A stretch of 64,000 nucleotides of DNA from Quadrisphaera sp. DSM 44207 (GCF_900101335.1 NZ_FNKA01000002.1:62001-126000), one strand, 5' to 3'; positions 9,528-19,811 are shown, counted from the stretch's first letter. Notes: generated from the sequence alone by a model not told the origin. Numbers and translations: made by a program.

Positions 9528-10174
9528 CGGGGCACCGCCTGCCGGCGCTCGGTGACGGCGAGCAGCGCGCTCGCCGTCAGGGTCATCACGAGGAAGCCGA
9601 TGGCGACGCCCGTCAGCACCGGTAGGCGCGGGTAGCCCTGGGCGCTGGTGAGCCGGTTGTAGACGCTGAACAGCTCGCCACCGACGCCGAACGCCCCCAC
9701 CACCGCCGAGTTCTTGATCATCGCGATCTGCACGTTGCCGAGGGGCTGGACGACCGCGCGCAGCGCCTGGGGGAGGACCACGAGCCCGAGCGTCTGGGAG
9801 AAGCGCAGCCCGATCGCGCGCGCGGCCTCCGCCTGGCCCGCCGGGACGGCGTTGATGCCGCTGCGCTCGGCCTCGCAGACGAACGCCGCGGTGTACAGCA
9901 CCAGCGCCGTGACCCCGAGGGTGTAGAAGCCGGCGCGGACGCCGAGCGCGGGGATGCCGAAGGCGAAGAAGAACAGCAGCACGGCGAGCGGCGTGTTGCG
10001 CAGCAGCGTCACGTACGCCGCGCCGAAGGCCCGCAGCACCGGCACGGGCGAGATGCGGCAGACGGCGACCAGCGTGCCGAGCACGAGGGAGCCGGCCGCG
10101 CCCCACAGCGCGATGCCGAGCGAGCGCAGGAAGCCGCTCCAGAACAGCGGCAGGTTGTCGAGCACCGGGTCCAC
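9524..10174 (-). CDS. gluC: Amino-acid ABC transporter permease (GluC type)
   Basis: 216 residues from a GTG preceded by GAGGAGGTGACC. It is the partner permease of gluD: helices at the N-terminus (IALWGAAGSLVLGTLVAVCR), then the conserved EAA-like loop AVPAGQAEAARAIGLRFSQ and PQALRAVVQPLGN. It ends in a 4-bp overlap with gluD. Between it and gluB lie a four-copy 12-bp repeat and a 16-bp perfect hairpin, so the permease genes are probably expressed at a lower level than the binding protein. Confidence 0.9.
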   Translation of the reverse strand: MDPVLDNLPLFWSGFLRSLGIALWGAAGSLVLGTLVAVCRISPVPVLRAFGAAYVTLLRNTPLAVLLFFFAFGIPALGVRAGFYTLGVTALVLYTAAFVCEAERSGINAVPAGQAEAARAIGLRFSQTLGLVVLPQALRAVVQPLGNVQIAMIKNSAVVGAFGVGGELFSVYNRLTSAQGYPRLPVLTGVAIGFLVMTLTASALLAVTERRQAVPR

Positions 10175-10191
10175 GCGGTCACCTCCTCGGG

Positions 10192-10237
10192 CCTGCTGGG
10201 GGGCCTGCTGGGGGGCCTGCTGGGGGGTCTGCTGGGG
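10192..10237. repeat. 12-bp tandem repeat, about 4 copies
   Basis: Unit CCTGCTGGGGGG occurs three times and a variant (TCTGCTGGGG) once. It lies directly upstream of the gluC ribosome-binding site, between that site and the gluB-gluC hairpin. Confidence 0.9.
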
Positions 10238-10245
10238 CGCGGGCG

Positions 10246-10281
10246 GCGCCCGGTGCCCCGCGCGGGCGGGGCACCGGGCGC
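10246..10281 (-). terminator. Hairpin between gluB and gluC (attenuator-like)
   Basis: A perfect 16-bp stem (10246-10261 with 10266-10281) around a 4-base loop, 10 bp after the gluB stop. There is no T-tract, as is common in actinobacteria. It could end part of the transcripts after the binding-protein gene or protect their 3' ends. Confidence 0.75.
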
Positions 10282-10291
10282 GGGCAGGACC

Positions 10292-11188
10292 TCAGACGCA
10301 CTCGTCCGGCTCGGGCAGCTCCGGCACCTCGGTGCCCTCGAACTGGCCGGCCGTCGACGTCCAGGCCTCCTCGTAGTAGCCCTCCTCGGCGGCCTGCGCG
10401 AGCGAGTCGTTGATGAACTCGCAGAAGGCGACGTCGCCCTTGGCGATGCCGATGCCGTACGGCTCCTCGGTGAACTGCTCGCCGACGAGCTTGAACGCGC
10501 CGTCGGACTCGGCGACGTAGCCGGTGAGGATGACGTTGTCGGTCGTCACCGCCTGCACCTGGCCGTTCTCCATGGCCGTCACGCAGTCGTCGTAGACCTC
10601 GAACTCCACGAGCTGCTCGGGGGCGGCCAGGTACTGGCGGATGTTCTCGGCCGGGGTCGAGCCCGTCACCGAGCACACCGTGACGTCCGGGTTGGCGCGC
10701 AGGTCCTCCGGCCCGGAGATCCGCTCCTCGTCGGCGCCCACCATGATCTGCTGGCCGGCGACGTAGTAGGGGCCGGCGAAGGTGATCCGCTCCCGGCGGG
10801 TGTCGTTGATCGTGTAGGTCGCCACGACCAGGTCGACGGTGCCGTTGACGATCAGGTCCTCGCGCTGGGCGCTGGGGGCCTCGACCCAGGAGATGTCCTC
10901 GGGCGCGATCCCGAGCTGCCCGGCGACGTAGGTGGCGATCTGGACGTCGAAGCCCTCGGGGGCGCCCTCCAGGCCCTGCAGCCCGAAGCCGGGCTGGTCG
11001 AACTTCGTGCCGATCGTCATCGTCCCGGCCTCGGCGATCTCGGCCATGGTCGTGCCGGCCTCGAACTCCGGGGCCTCCTCCACGGAAGCCGCCGGCTCCT
11101 CGGCCGCCTCCTCGCCGCCCCCGCCGCACGCGGTGAGGGTCAGCAGCACCGCCCCGGCGGCGGCGAAGGTGGTGCGTCGTGCGGTCAT
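10292..11188 (-). CDS. gluB: Glutamate-type ABC transporter substrate-binding lipoprotein
   Basis: 298 residues. The signal peptide ends in a lipobox (LTLTAC, Cys21), followed by an acidic linker and a family 3 solute-binding domain: TIGTKFDQPGFG, GFDVQIATYVAGQLGI, VDLVVATYTINDTRRE, then ENGQVQAVTTDNVILTGY. The motif TINDTRRERITFAGPYY is typical of glutamate/aspartate binders. The ATG at 11188 lies 20 bp after the ATPase gene. It delivers substrate to the GluCD permease. Confidence 0.92.
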   Translation of the reverse strand: MTARRTTFAAAGAVLLTLTACGGGGEEAAEEPAASVEEAPEFEAGTTMAEIAEAGTMTIGTKFDQPGFGLQGLEGAPEGFDVQIATYVAGQLGIAPEDISWVEAPSAQREDLIVNGTVDLVVATYTINDTRRERITFAGPYYVAGQQIMVGADEERISGPEDLRANPDVTVCSVTGSTPAENIRQYLAAPEQLVEFEVYDDCVTAMENGQVQAVTTDNVILTGYVAESDGAFKLVGEQFTEEPYGIGIAKGDVAFCEFINDSLAQAAEEGYYEEAWTSTAGQFEGTEVPELPEPDECV

Positions 11189-11208
11189 GGGTTCCCTCCG
11201 GGAGTGGA

Positions 11209-11961
11209 CTAGTGCGTGAGGATCTTGGACAGGAAGTCCTGGGCCCGCACCGAAGTCGGGGCGGTGAAGAAGCGCTCGGGCGCCGCCTGCTCGACGACCT
11301 CGCCGTCCGCCATGAAGACCACGCGGTCCGCGGCGCGGCGGGCGAAGCCCATCTCGTGGGTGACCACGACCATGGTCATGCCCGAGCGGGCGAGGCCGGT
11401 CATGACGTCGAGGACCTCGTTGATCATCTCGGGGTCGAGGGCCGACGTCGGCTCGTCGAAGAGCATCACCTTGGGGTCCATGGCCAGCGCCCGGGCGATG
11501 GCGACGCGCTGCTGCTGCCCGCCGGACAGCTGCGCGGGGTGCTTGTCGGCCTGGTCCGCGACCCCGACGCGCTCGAGGAGCTCGCGCGCGCGCCGCTCCG
11601 CCTCCACCCGCGGCACCCGGCGCACCCGAGTCGGCCCGAGCACGACGTTCTCGAGCACGCTCTTGTGGGCGAAGAGGTTGAAGGACTGGAAGACCATGCC
11701 GACGTCCGCGCGCAGGCGGGCGAGGTCCTTGCCCTCCTGCGGCAGCGGCTGCCCGTCGAGGGTGATGCTCCCCGACTCGATCGTCTCCAGCCGGTTGATC
11801 GCCCGGCACAGCGTCGACTTGCCCGAGCCGGAGGGCCCGATGACGACGACGACCTCGCCGCGGCCGATGGTCAGGTCGACGTCCTTGAGCACGTGCAGGG
11901 CGCCGAAGTGCTTGTTGACCCGGTCGAGGACGACGAGGGGCTCGCGCGCGACGTCGCTCAT
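11209..11961 (-). CDS. gluA: Amino-acid ABC transporter ATP-binding protein
   Basis: 250 residues, the ATPase of the importer. Walker [11 protein letters not shown]-loop [10 protein letters not shown], signature LSGGQQQR, Walker [14 protein letters not shown] and H-loop VVTHEM are all intact. It is the first gene of the gluABCD operon. The upstream 240 bp, shared with the divergent PAS phosphatase gene, must hold the promoter, but no convincing hexamers were identified. Confidence 0.95.
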   Translation of the reverse strand: MSDVAREPLVVLDRVNKHFGALHVLKDVDLTIGRGEVVVVIGPSGSGKSTLCRAINRLETIESGSITLDGQPLPQEGKDLARLRADVGMVFQSFNLFAHKSVLENVVLGPTRVRRVPRVEAERRARELLERVGVADQADKHPAQLSGGQQQRVAIARALAMDPKVMLFDEPTSALDPEMINEVLDVMTGLARSGMTMVVVTHEMGFARRAADRVVFMADGEVVEQAAPERFFTAPTSVRAQDFLSKILTH

Positions 11962-12202
11962 GGCGCTGAAACCTAGGTCACGGCTGCCACCGCAGGACCC
12001 GCCGGCCCCGATCGACGCACAACCGTGATGCGGCGCGCCCGACCCCAGGACACCCGGGCGGGGCTCAGGCGCGGGTCAGGCGCAGGTCGTCCGGGCGAGG
12101 TCACCCGAACGGCGCCCGGCGGCGGGGCGGCGCCGCTAAGGTCGGAGGGGCCTGCGCCCGGCGCCCGGTCGAGCGCCCGCGACAGGAGGAGCCAGGACGG
12201 GC

Positions 12203-14392
12203 GTGGTGAGCACGATGCACGGTGGTGGGGACGGGGAGATCACGCGGAGCGCGCCCGCTGCGCGGGCGCTGGACGGCGTCCCGGCGGACCTGCCCGCGCC
12301 ACGGCCCCCGGACCTCCCCGCGGACCTGGAGAGCAGCCGCCTGCGCTGGCAGCTGGCCATCGACGCGGCCGGGATCGGCAGCTTCGACTGGGACCTGCGC
12401 ACCGGCCGCCTGACGTGGGACGACCGGCTCGTGGAGATCTTCGGCTACGACGAGGCCACCTTCGACGCGACCATCGAGGCGTTCGACCGCCGCGTGCACC
12501 CCGACGACCTGCCCGACGTCACCGGGGCGATGCAGGACGCCATCTCGGTCTGCGGGGACTTCCACGCCGAGTACCGCATCGTGCTGCCGTCGGGCGAGGT
12601 GCGGTGGGTGCAGGCGCGGGGCAGGGCGCTGTGCGACGAGGGCGGCACCGCCGCCCGCCTCCTCGGCGCCGCCTACGACACCACGGCCGAGCGCACGCGC
12701 GAGGCCACCATCGCCCGGGTCCTCGAGACGATGTCGGCGGCCTTCTACGCCCTCGACGAGCAGTGGCGCTTCAGCTACGTCAACGCCGAGGCCGAGCGGC
12801 TGCTCGGGCGCACCCGCGCCGAGCTGATCGGCGGCGTCGTCTGGCAGCTGTTCCCGGCGACGGTCGGCAGCGTCTTCGAGGAGTCCTACCGCAGGGCGGT
12901 GGCGACGGGGGAGCCCGTGGCCTTCGAGGCGTACTACCCCGCGCCCCTGGAGGGCTGGTACGAGGTGCGGGCGTGGCCGGGCCCGGACGGGCTGTCGGTG
13001 TACTTCCTCGACATCACGCAGCGCCGGCGGGCCCAGGAGCAGGCCGAGCGCGCCGCGGCGCGCCTGGCGCTGCTCGCGGAGGTCAGCGCCGAGCTCACCG
13101 GCGCCCTCGACCCCGCCACCGCCGTCGCGCGCCTGGCTCGCCTGCTCGTGCCGAGCCTCGCGGACTGGTGCATCGTCACCCTCATCGAGGACGACGGCCG
13201 GCTGCGGGACATCGGCTGGTGGCACGACGACCCCGCGCTGCGCCCGGTGGTGGCCCGCTACGCGAACTCCCGCCTGGACTCCCTGACCCCGGAGTCCTTC
13301 GTGATGCAGGCCCTGCGCCGCGGGGAGCCGGTGGTCGTGCCTACCGGCGCCTCGCGGGCGCTGCACGACATCCTGCGGCCGGGGGAGGCCCGCGACGTGC
13401 TCGCCTCCCTGGCGCCCGACTCCCTCGCCGTCCTGCCGCTGACCGCCCGCGGGCGCACGGTCGGGCTGGTCACCCTCTTCTCCGCGCCGGGGGGCACCCC
13501 GCTGGTGGGCCAGGACCTGCACACGGCGCGGGACGTCGCCTCGCGCGCGGGGATGGCCCTGGACAACGCCCGCCTGTACGAGAGCCAGCGGCGCCTCGCC
13601 GAGGGCCTGCAGCGCTCCCTGCTCACCGACCCCCCGGAGCCGGACCACCTGCAGGTCGTGGTCCGCTACCTGCCCGCGGCCCACGCCGCCCAGGTCGGCG
13701 GGGACTGGTACGACGCGTTCCTGCAGCCCTCAGGCGCCACCGTCCTGGTCATCGGGGACGTCGTCGGGCACGACGTGGCGGCGGCGGCCGCGATGGGGCA
13801 GCTGCGCGGCCTGCTGCGCGGCATCGCCTTCCACAGCGGCTCCGGGCCCGCCGACGTGCTCAGCGGCCTGGACGCCGCCATCCAGGGGCTGCAGGTGGGG
13901 ACGACGGCCACGGCGGTCGTCGCGCGCCTGGAGCAGACCCGCGACGAGCGCGCCGGGGGCGTCACGCGGCTGCGGTGGTCCAACGCCGGGCACCCCGACC
14001 CCGTCGTGCTGCACCCTGACGGCACGGTGGGCCTGCTCGCCCGCGGCGAGGCGGACCTGCTGCTCGGGGTCGACCCGGCCACGCCGCGCACGGAGTCCCT
14101 CGTCGTCCTCGAGCGCGGCACGACGGTGCTGCTGCACACCGACGGCCTCGTGGAGCGGCGCGGCCAGTCCCTCGACGAGGGCGTGGCCCTGCTGCAGCGC
14201 ACCGTCGCCGAGCTCGCGGACGCGCCGCTGGACGACCTGTGCGACGCCGTGCTGGAGCGGCTGCGGCCCTCCGCCTCCGAGGACGACGTCGCCCTGGTCG
14301 CCGTGCGCCTGCACCCGCAGGACCGCCCGCGCCCGCCCGAGGCCGGCCCGCAGGTTCTGCCCCCCGACGTCCCGCCCGAGCCCGGCTCCTGA
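12203..14392 (+). CDS. PAS-PAS-GAF-SpoIIE serine phosphatase
   Basis: 729 residues (GTG at 12203; GTG 12206 or ATG 12215 are alternatives; AGGAGG-like site near 12184). Order: PAS3-type domain (about 50-165), second PAS (about 170-275, [19 protein letters not shown]), GAF (about 285-450), and a PP2C/SpoIIE phosphatase (about 480-715) with metal-binding Asp in GGDWYDAF (near 501), VIGDVVGHD and HTDGLVERR. Such proteins dephosphorylate anti-sigma-factor antagonists in partner-switching pathways; the ligand sensed is unknown. No anti-sigma gene is next to it, so its partners are elsewhere. Confidence 0.92.
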   Translation: MVSTMHGGGDGEITRSAPAARALDGVPADLPAPRPPDLPADLESSRLRWQLAIDAAGIGSFDWDLRTGRLTWDDRLVEIFGYDEATFDATIEAFDRRVHPDDLPDVTGAMQDAISVCGDFHAEYRIVLPSGEVRWVQARGRALCDEGGTAARLLGAAYDTTAERTREATIARVLETMSAAFYALDEQWRFSYVNAEAERLLGRTRAELIGGVVWQLFPATVGSVFEESYRRAVATGEPVAFEAYYPAPLEGWYEVRAWPGPDGLSVYFLDITQRRRAQEQAERAAARLALLAEVSAELTGALDPATAVARLARLLVPSLADWCIVTLIEDDGRLRDIGWWHDDPALRPVVARYANSRLDSLTPESFVMQALRRGEPVVVPTGASRALHDILRPGEARDVLASLAPDSLAVLPLTARGRTVGLVTLFSAPGGTPLVGQDLHTARDVASRAGMALDNARLYESQRRLAEGLQRSLLTDPPEPDHLQVVVRYLPAAHAAQVGGDWYDAFLQPSGATVLVIGDVVGHDVAAAAAMGQLRGLLRGIAFHSGSGPADVLSGLDAAIQGLQVGTTATAVVARLEQTRDERAGGVTRLRWSNAGHPDPVVLHPDGTVGLLARGEADLLLGVDPATPRTESLVVLERGTTVLLHTDGLVERRGQSLDEGVALLQRTVAELADAPLDDLCDAVLERLRPSASEDDVALVAVRLHPQDRPRPPEAGPQVLPPDVPPEPGS

Positions 14393-14460
14393 GCCGCCCC
14401 CGGGCGGCCCCCGGGCGGCCGGGGCGGGTCGCGCCCGCGCCCGCATACCCTGGGACCACC

Positions 14461-15969
14461 ATGAGCAGCACCACCGCGCCCTCGCCGACCTACGCCGTGC
14501 GCACCTACGGCTGCCAGATGAACGCCCACGACTCCGAGCGGCTCGCGGGCCTGCTGGAGGCCGCCGGGTACGCCCGCGCGGACGACGTCGCGGCGGCCGC
14601 GGGCGAGGCCGACGTCGTGGTCTTCAACACGTGCGCGGTGCGCGAGAACGCCGACAACCGCCTCTACGGCAACCTCGGCCACCTCGCGTCCGTCAAGGCG
14701 CGCCGGCCGGGCATGCAGATCGCGGTCGGCGGCTGCCTGGCGCAGAAGGACCGCGACACCATCGTGGCGCGCGCCCCGTGGGTGGACGTCGTCTTCGGCA
14801 CGCACAACGTCGGCTCCCTGCCCGCCCTGCTCGACCGCTCGCGGCACAACGCGAGCGCGCAGGTGGAGATCCTCGAGGCCCTGGAGGTCTTCCCCTCCGC
14901 GCTGCCGACCGCGCGCGAGTCCGCGTCCTCGGGGTGGGTCTCGATCAGCGTCGGGTGCAACAACACCTGCACCTTCTGCATCGTGCCGAGCCTGCGCGGG
15001 AAGGAGCGTGACCGGCGTCCCGGCGAGGTGCTCGCGGAGGTCGAGGCCCTCGTCGCCGACGGCGCGATCGAGGTGACGCTGCTCGGGCAGAACGTCAACA
15101 GCTACGGCGTGGAGTTCGGCGACCGCGGCGCCTTCGCGAAGCTGCTGCGCGCCTGCGGGCGGGTCGAGGGGCTCGAGCGGGTGCGCTTCACCAGCCCGCA
15201 CCCGGCGGCGTTCACCGACGACGTGATCGAGGCGATGGCCGAGACCCCGAACGCGATGCCGCAGCTGCACATGCCGCTGCAGTCCGGCTCGGACCGGCTG
15301 CTGCGGGCGATGCGCCGCTCGTACCGCTCCGAGCGCTTCCTCGGCATCCTCGAGCGCGTGCGCGCCGCGATCCCGGACGCGGCGATCTCCACCGACCTCA
15401 TCGTCGGCTTCCCCGGGGAGGGCGAGGAGGACTTCGCGCAGACCCTGCGCGTGGTCGAGGCCTCCCGGTTCGCCTCCGCGTTCACGTTCCAGTACTCCCC
15501 GCGGCCGGGCACGCCCGCGGCGACCATGGAGCAGCAGGTGCCCAAGGCCGTCGTCCAGGAGCGCTACGAGCGCCTGGTCGCCCTGCAGGAGCGGATCTCC
15601 TCCGAGGAGGCGCAGCGGCAGGTCGGGCGCGTCGTCGAGGTCCTCGTCGCCCCGGGCGAGGGGCGCAAGGACGGCGCGACGTCCCGGGTCTCCGGACGCG
15701 CCCGCGACAACCGGCTGGTGCACGTCGCGGTCCCGGACGGCGCGCCCGCGCCGCGGCCGGGGGACGTCGTCGCGGTCGAGGTCAGCTACGCCGCGCCGCA
15801 CCACCTCGTCGCCGACCCCGGGCCCGGCCGGGCGCCGTACGCACTGCGCCGCACCCGCGCCGGGGACGCCTGGGACCGCCGCCAGGCCGGATCCTGCGGC
15901 GTGCCCGCCCAGGGCGGCGCCGGCGGCCGCGCCCCGGTCGGCCTCGGGCTGCCCGCGCTGCGCCGCTGA
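14461..15969 (+). CDS. miaB: tRNA-2-methylthio-N6-dimethylallyladenosine synthase MiaB
   Basis: 502 residues. A radical-SAM methylthiotransferase that adds the 2-methylthio group to i6A37 of tRNAs; it acts after MiaA, which is also in this window. The N-terminal cluster is bound by Cys18, Cys58 and Cys92, and the radical-SAM cluster by Cys166, Cys170 and Cys173 (CNNTCTFC). A TRAM domain follows at about 385-450. The last 60 residues are an Ala/Gly/Arg-rich extension beyond the family core. The ATG at 14461 gives the conserved start [12 protein letters not shown]. Confidence 0.97.
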   Translation: MSSTTAPSPTYAVRTYGCQMNAHDSERLAGLLEAAGYARADDVAAAAGEADVVVFNTCAVRENADNRLYGNLGHLASVKARRPGMQIAVGGCLAQKDRDTIVARAPWVDVVFGTHNVGSLPALLDRSRHNASAQVEILEALEVFPSALPTARESASSGWVSISVGCNNTCTFCIVPSLRGKERDRRPGEVLAEVEALVADGAIEVTLLGQNVNSYGVEFGDRGAFAKLLRACGRVEGLERVRFTSPHPAAFTDDVIEAMAETPNAMPQLHMPLQSGSDRLLRAMRRSYRSERFLGILERVRAAIPDAAISTDLIVGFPGEGEEDFAQTLRVVEASRFASAFTFQYSPRPGTPAATMEQQVPKAVVQERYERLVALQERISSEEAQRQVGRVVEVLVAPGEGRKDGATSRVSGRARDNRLVHVAVPDGAPAPRPGDVVAVEVSYAAPHHLVADPGPGRAPYALRRTRAGDAWDRRQAGSCGVPAQGGAGGRAPVGLGLPALRR

Positions 15970-16082
15970 GGGCGCCTCCCGCCCGCTCGCGCCGCGTTTG
16001 CCCGCGCCGGTCCGGGGGTAGTGCTCGCGTTCGGTGAGGGTCCAGCAGCGGCGCCCGAGCACCAGCCGCAGCCAGGAGCCCC

Positions 16083-17591
16083 ATGTCCGCCCCCGCGCCC
16101 ACCCCCACCCTCGTGCCCCTCACCAGCGCGACCCTGTCCGCGCTGCCCCCGGGCGTGTCGGTGCCCACCTACGACCGCTCCGCCCTGACCCCGTCCGTGG
16201 TCCACATCGGGGTCGGCGGCTTCCACCGCGCCCACCAGGCGGTGTACCTCGACGACCTGGCGTGCCAGGGGGTGACCGACTGGGGCCTGGTCGGCGTCGG
16301 CCTGCACCGCCCGGAGATGGGGCAGGTCCTCTCCGCGCAGGACTGCCTGTACCTGCTCGTCGAGCGCGGCGCGGACGGCGACCGGGCCCGCGTCATCGGG
16401 TCGATGGTGCGGTACCTGTTCGCCCCCGAGGACCCCGAGGCGGTCCTGGCCGCCCTCGCCGACGAGCGCACCCGCCTGGTGACCCTGACCATCACCGGCA
16501 CCGGGTACCGCATCGACCCGCACACCGGGGAGTTCGACCCGGACGACGAGGAGGTCGCCGCCGACCTGGAGGACCCCGCCCGCCCGCGGACCGTCTTCGG
16601 CTACCTCGTCGAGGCGCTGGACCGGCGCCGCCGGGCGGGGCTGGCGGGCTTCACCGTGCTCTCCTGCGACAACATGCAGGACAACGGCTCCGCGGCCCGC
16701 ACCGCCGTGCTGTCCTTCGCGGCCCTGCGCGACCGCGAGCTCGCCGCCTGGATCGCCGACCACGTCGCCTTCCCCAGCAGCATGGTCGACCGCATCACGC
16801 CCAACACCTCCCCGCAGGAGCGGGACGCGATCGCCGCGGCCACCGGGGTCGACGCCCGGTGGCCGGTGGTCACGGAGCCGTTCTCCCACTGGGTCGTCGA
16901 GGACTCCTTCGTCGACGGCCGCCCGCCCCTGGAGCGCGTCGGGGTCCAGCTCACGCCGGACGTCCACCCCTACGAGGTGGTCAAGACGCGGCTGCTCAAC
17001 GCCAGCCACAGCGCCCTCGCCTACCTCGGCCACCTCGCCGGGCACCGGTCCACCGACCAGGTGATGGCCGACCCGCTCTTCCGCGCCTACCTCACCCGCA
17101 TGATGGCCGAGGAGATCGCGCCGTCGCTGCCGCAGGTGCCCGGCATCGACCTCGCCGAGTACCAGCGCACGGTGCTGGAGCGGCTGGCCAACCCGCGCAT
17201 GGGCGACCAGCTGGGCCGCCTGTGCCGCCGGGGCTCGACGAAGATCCCGAACTACGTCCTCCCGTCGGTGCGGGCCGCGCTGGAGCAGGACCGCCCGCAC
17301 CAGCTGCTGGGCCTGGCCGTGGCCGGGTGGCTGCGCTTCCTGCGCGGCTACGACTACGCCGGGCGGGAGATCCTCGTCGAGGGACCGATGCGCGACCGGC
17401 TGGTGCCGCTGGCGCAGCAGGGCCGCGAGGACCCAGAGCTGCTGCTGCGCGAGCGGAAGGTCTTCGGGGACCTCGCGCAGGACACCCGCTTCGCCGCGGC
17501 GGTGGAGGTGGCGCTGAGGGCGCTGGAGGAGCAGGGCCCGCGGGAGGTCATCGCGTTCTACCTGGGCGAGGGCGCGGAGGCGGCCGCGTGA
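16083..17591 (+). CDS. Mannitol/polyol 2-dehydrogenase (long-chain, NAD-dependent)
   Basis: 502 residues, the usual length of long-chain mannitol dehydrogenases, which interconvert mannitol (or arabinitol, fructuronate) and the ketose. The N-terminal Rossmann region has VVHIGVGGFHRAHQAVYLDD; the middle has SCDNMQDNG; the C-terminal active site has VVKTRLLNASHSALAYLG with the K-N-H catalytic set. It overlaps the following HAD hydrolase gene by GTGA, so the pair is co-translated. The polyol is uncertain because substrate residues cannot be told by eye. Confidence 0.9.
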   Translation: MSAPAPTPTLVPLTSATLSALPPGVSVPTYDRSALTPSVVHIGVGGFHRAHQAVYLDDLACQGVTDWGLVGVGLHRPEMGQVLSAQDCLYLLVERGADGDRARVIGSMVRYLFAPEDPEAVLAALADERTRLVTLTITGTGYRIDPHTGEFDPDDEEVAADLEDPARPRTVFGYLVEALDRRRRAGLAGFTVLSCDNMQDNGSAARTAVLSFAALRDRELAAWIADHVAFPSSMVDRITPNTSPQERDAIAAATGVDARWPVVTEPFSHWVVEDSFVDGRPPLERVGVQLTPDVHPYEVVKTRLLNASHSALAYLGHLAGHRSTDQVMADPLFRAYLTRMMAEEIAPSLPQVPGIDLAEYQRTVLERLANPRMGDQLGRLCRRGSTKIPNYVLPSVRAALEQDRPHQLLGLAVAGWLRFLRGYDYAGREILVEGPMRDRLVPLAQQGREDPELLLRERKVFGDLAQDTRFAAAVEVALRALEEQGPREVIAFYLGEGAEAAA

Positions 17592-18424
17592 GCGCCGGGC
17601 CCCTGGACCTCGCCCGCACCACCGTCCTGCTCTGCGACGCCGACGGCACGCTGTTCCCCTCCGAGGAGCCGGCGTACGCGGCGTCGGCGGACGTGATGAA
17701 CCGCTTCCTCGCCCAGCTGGGCGCGGAGCGGTCCTTCAGCCCCGCCGAGCAGCAGGCGATGACCAACGGCAAGAACTTCCGCGCCGCCTCCCAGCAGCTG
17801 GCCGCCTCCTACGGGGCCGAGCTGGCCGCCGCCGACCTGGAGCGGTGGGTGGCCGAGGAGAAGGACGTCGTCACCACGCACCTGCGCACGGTGCTGCGGC
17901 CGGACCCGCAGGTGCTGGAGCCGGTGCAGCGCCTCGCCGAGCGGTTCGTCCTCGCCGCGGTGACCTCCAGCGCCCGCTCGCGGCTGGACGCCTGCCTCGC
18001 GGTGACGGGGCTGGACCCGCTGTTCGACCCGCAGCGCCGGTTCAGCGCGGAGGACTCCCTGCCCGTGCCGACGAGCAAGCCGGACCCGGCGGTGTACGTC
18101 GTCGCCGGCCAGCAGCTCGGCATCACCCCGGACGACGGCCTCGCGGTCGAGGACTCGATCAACGGGGCGCTGTCCGCGGTCGCCGCCGGCTACCGCACGG
18201 TCGGGACCGTGCAGTTCGTGCCGCCGCCGGAGCGCGAGGCCCGGTCCTCGGCCCTGCGCGAGGCCGGCGCGGTGGCCGTCGTCGCCTCCTGGGCGGAGCT
18301 GGTCGACCTGCTCGCCGGCGGTCCTCGGCCCGTGGCTAGACCGTCGGGGGCAGCAGCGTCCGCTCGGCGCGGCGGTCAGCGCGGGCCAGCTCCCGGCCGG
18401 TGCGCGCGTACCAGCCGGCCATGA
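17588..18424 (+). CDS. HAD-superfamily phosphatase
   Basis: 278 residues from a GTG that overlaps the polyol dehydrogenase stop. The HAD motifs are present: nucleophile CDADGTLF (Asp17, Asp19), VTSSARS, Lys in TSKPDPAVY and VEDSINGALSA. A helical cap lies between motifs 1 and 2. It resembles sugar-phosphate phosphatases of the beta-phosphoglucomutase type, and coupling to a polyol dehydrogenase suggests a hexose- or polyol-phosphate substrate (inference). The last 28 residues (PSGAAASARRGG onward) are low in complexity and run antisense through the end of the ctaG-like gene, an 89-bp tail-to-tail overlap. Confidence 0.85.
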   Translation: MSAGPLDLARTTVLLCDADGTLFPSEEPAYAASADVMNRFLAQLGAERSFSPAEQQAMTNGKNFRAASQQLAASYGAELAAADLERWVAEEKDVVTTHLRTVLRPDPQVLEPVQRLAERFVLAAVTSSARSRLDACLAVTGLDPLFDPQRRFSAEDSLPVPTSKPDPAVYVVAGQQLGITPDDGLAVEDSINGALSAVAAGYRTVGTVQFVPPPEREARSSALREAGAVAVVASWAELVDLLAGGPRPVARPSGAAASARRGGQRGPAPGRCARTSRP

Positions 18425-19205
18425 CGGCGCACGCGAGCAGCACGTGCACGAGCGCGCCGCCGGAGCGCATCAGCTCCGCGCCCGCCCGCACGTCGGCGGC
18501 GGCCGCGCCCGCGACGCCGTGCGCGGAGGCGTAGAGCAGGGTCGCCAGGACGTCGTGGGCGGCGGCTGCGGTCACGAGCAGCGCCAGCCGCGCCGGCGTG
18601 GACAGCCGGCGGCGCACGGGATCGGCCTGGACCACCACCGCGGCGAAGAGGGTCCCCGCCGCGAGCATGTGCCCGAGGACCAGGGCGCGGAGCACGGGGG
18701 AGTGGTGCAGGTGAGCGCCGAGCCCGCTCAGGTGCAGCGCGTACAGCGCGCCGGTGTCCAGGACCAGGACGACGCCGGGCCAGGTCAGCGCCCCGATGAC
18801 CCGCGAGCGCAGCAGGGCGAGCAGCGCGCGGCGCGCTGTGCCCGGCAGGGTGCGCAGGGCCAGGGCGACCGGGGCGGAGACCGCCAGCAGCACCGGGGCG
18901 AGCATGCCGACCAGCAGGTGCTGGACGACGTGGCCCCGCGAGCCGCCGGCGCTCGCGACCGGCGGCACCAGCGCGACGGCCACGGCCACCAGCCCGCCCG
19001 CGGCGGCGGCCGAGCGGCCCAGCGGCACCGCGTCCCCGCGCCGGACCAGCACGGCCAGCGCCGCCGCCCACGCGGCGCCGGCTGCCAGGACGGCGCCGAG
19101 CAGCACCAGCTGCGGCACGGGCTGCGACACCGGCTGCGGCACCAGGTGCGACACCAGGTGCAGCGGCGCCAGGTCCAGCACCGCCCCGCCGGTCGGTGCG
19201 CTCAC
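18336..19205 (-). CDS. Cytochrome c oxidase assembly protein, CtaG (caa3 type)
   Basis: 289 residues from a GTG at 19205 that overlaps the upstream gene's TGA. A polytopic membrane protein with about seven helices and the CtaG-like histidines HVVQHLLVGMLAPVLLAVSAP, ALHLSGLGAHLHHSPVLR and HMLAAGTLF, which fit copper handling during cytochrome oxidase assembly. It is coupled to a DUF2243 protein, a pair often seen in actinobacteria. Its final 30 codons are antisense to the HAD tail. Confidence 0.88.
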   Translation of the reverse strand: MSAPTGGAVLDLAPLHLVSHLVPQPVSQPVPQLVLLGAVLAAGAAWAAALAVLVRRGDAVPLGRSAAAAGGLVAVAVALVPPVASAGGSRGHVVQHLLVGMLAPVLLAVSAPVALALRTLPGTARRALLALLRSRVIGALTWPGVVLVLDTGALYALHLSGLGAHLHHSPVLRALVLGHMLAAGTLFAAVVVQADPVRRRLSTPARLALLVTAAAAHDVLATLLYASAHGVAGAAAADVRAGAELMRSGGALVHVLLACAVMAGWYARTGRELARADRRAERTLLPPTV

Positions 19206-19699
19206 CGGGTGCGGCCCGCCGTCCCGCCGCGCCGGCCGGCGCCGCCCTCGCGCGCGCGTGCCGGGGCGGGGGAGCGGCGCAGCAGGAGGACGCCGGCGAG
19301 CAGGGCGAGCAGCGCGGGCGCGTTCCACGCCAGGTCGTAGGGCAGCAGCTCCACGTCGTAGCGCACCTGGTGCAGCCGCATCAGCTTGTGCTGCACGAGC
19401 CCGTCGTAGAGCTGGAAGCCGCCGAGGCCGACCAGCAGGCCGGCGCCCCAGCGGCGGCGCACCAGCGCGGCCCGGCGCTGGCAGTCCGCGAACAGGAACA
19501 TGCCCACCACCAGGGCGGTGAAGCCGAAGGCGTGGAACCAGCCGTCGGAGACGATGCCGACCGCCGTCGTCGACCCGTCGTAGAAGTGGTGCCACTGCAG
19601 CAGCTGGTGGAAGACGGTCTCGTCGAGGAACGCCGCGACGCCGACGCCGACGAGGGCGCCGGCCAGCAGCGAGCGGCGGGGGTCCGCAGCGGCCTTCAT
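19202..19699 (-). CDS. DUF2243 membrane protein
   Basis: 165 residues, four predicted membrane helices. The family signature is clear: ALVGVGVAAFLDETVFHQLL, then QWHHFYDGST, GWFHAFGFTALVVGMFLFAD and LYDGLVQHKLMRLHQVRYDVE. Several His in or near helices suggest metal or heme contact, but no function is established. It is translationally coupled to the CtaG-like gene, so a role in respiratory-chain assembly is a fair inference. The ATG overlaps the upstream open region of the divergent methyltransferase. Confidence 0.88.
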   Translation of the reverse strand: MKAAADPRRSLLAGALVGVGVAAFLDETVFHQLLQWHHFYDGSTTAVGIVSDGWFHAFGFTALVVGMFLFADCQRRAALVRRRWGAGLLVGLGGFQLYDGLVQHKLMRLHQVRYDVELLPYDLAWNAPALLALLAGVLLLRRSPAPARAREGGAGRRGGTAGRTR

Positions 19700-19811
19700 G
19701 CCCCCGACCTACCCCGCCCGCGGCGGAGGACGCGTGCCCTCCGCGGAGGGGCCGGAGGCCTCGGAGGGGGCCGGGAGGCGGACCGGTGCGGCGGTGGGTG
19801 AAGATTCCACC

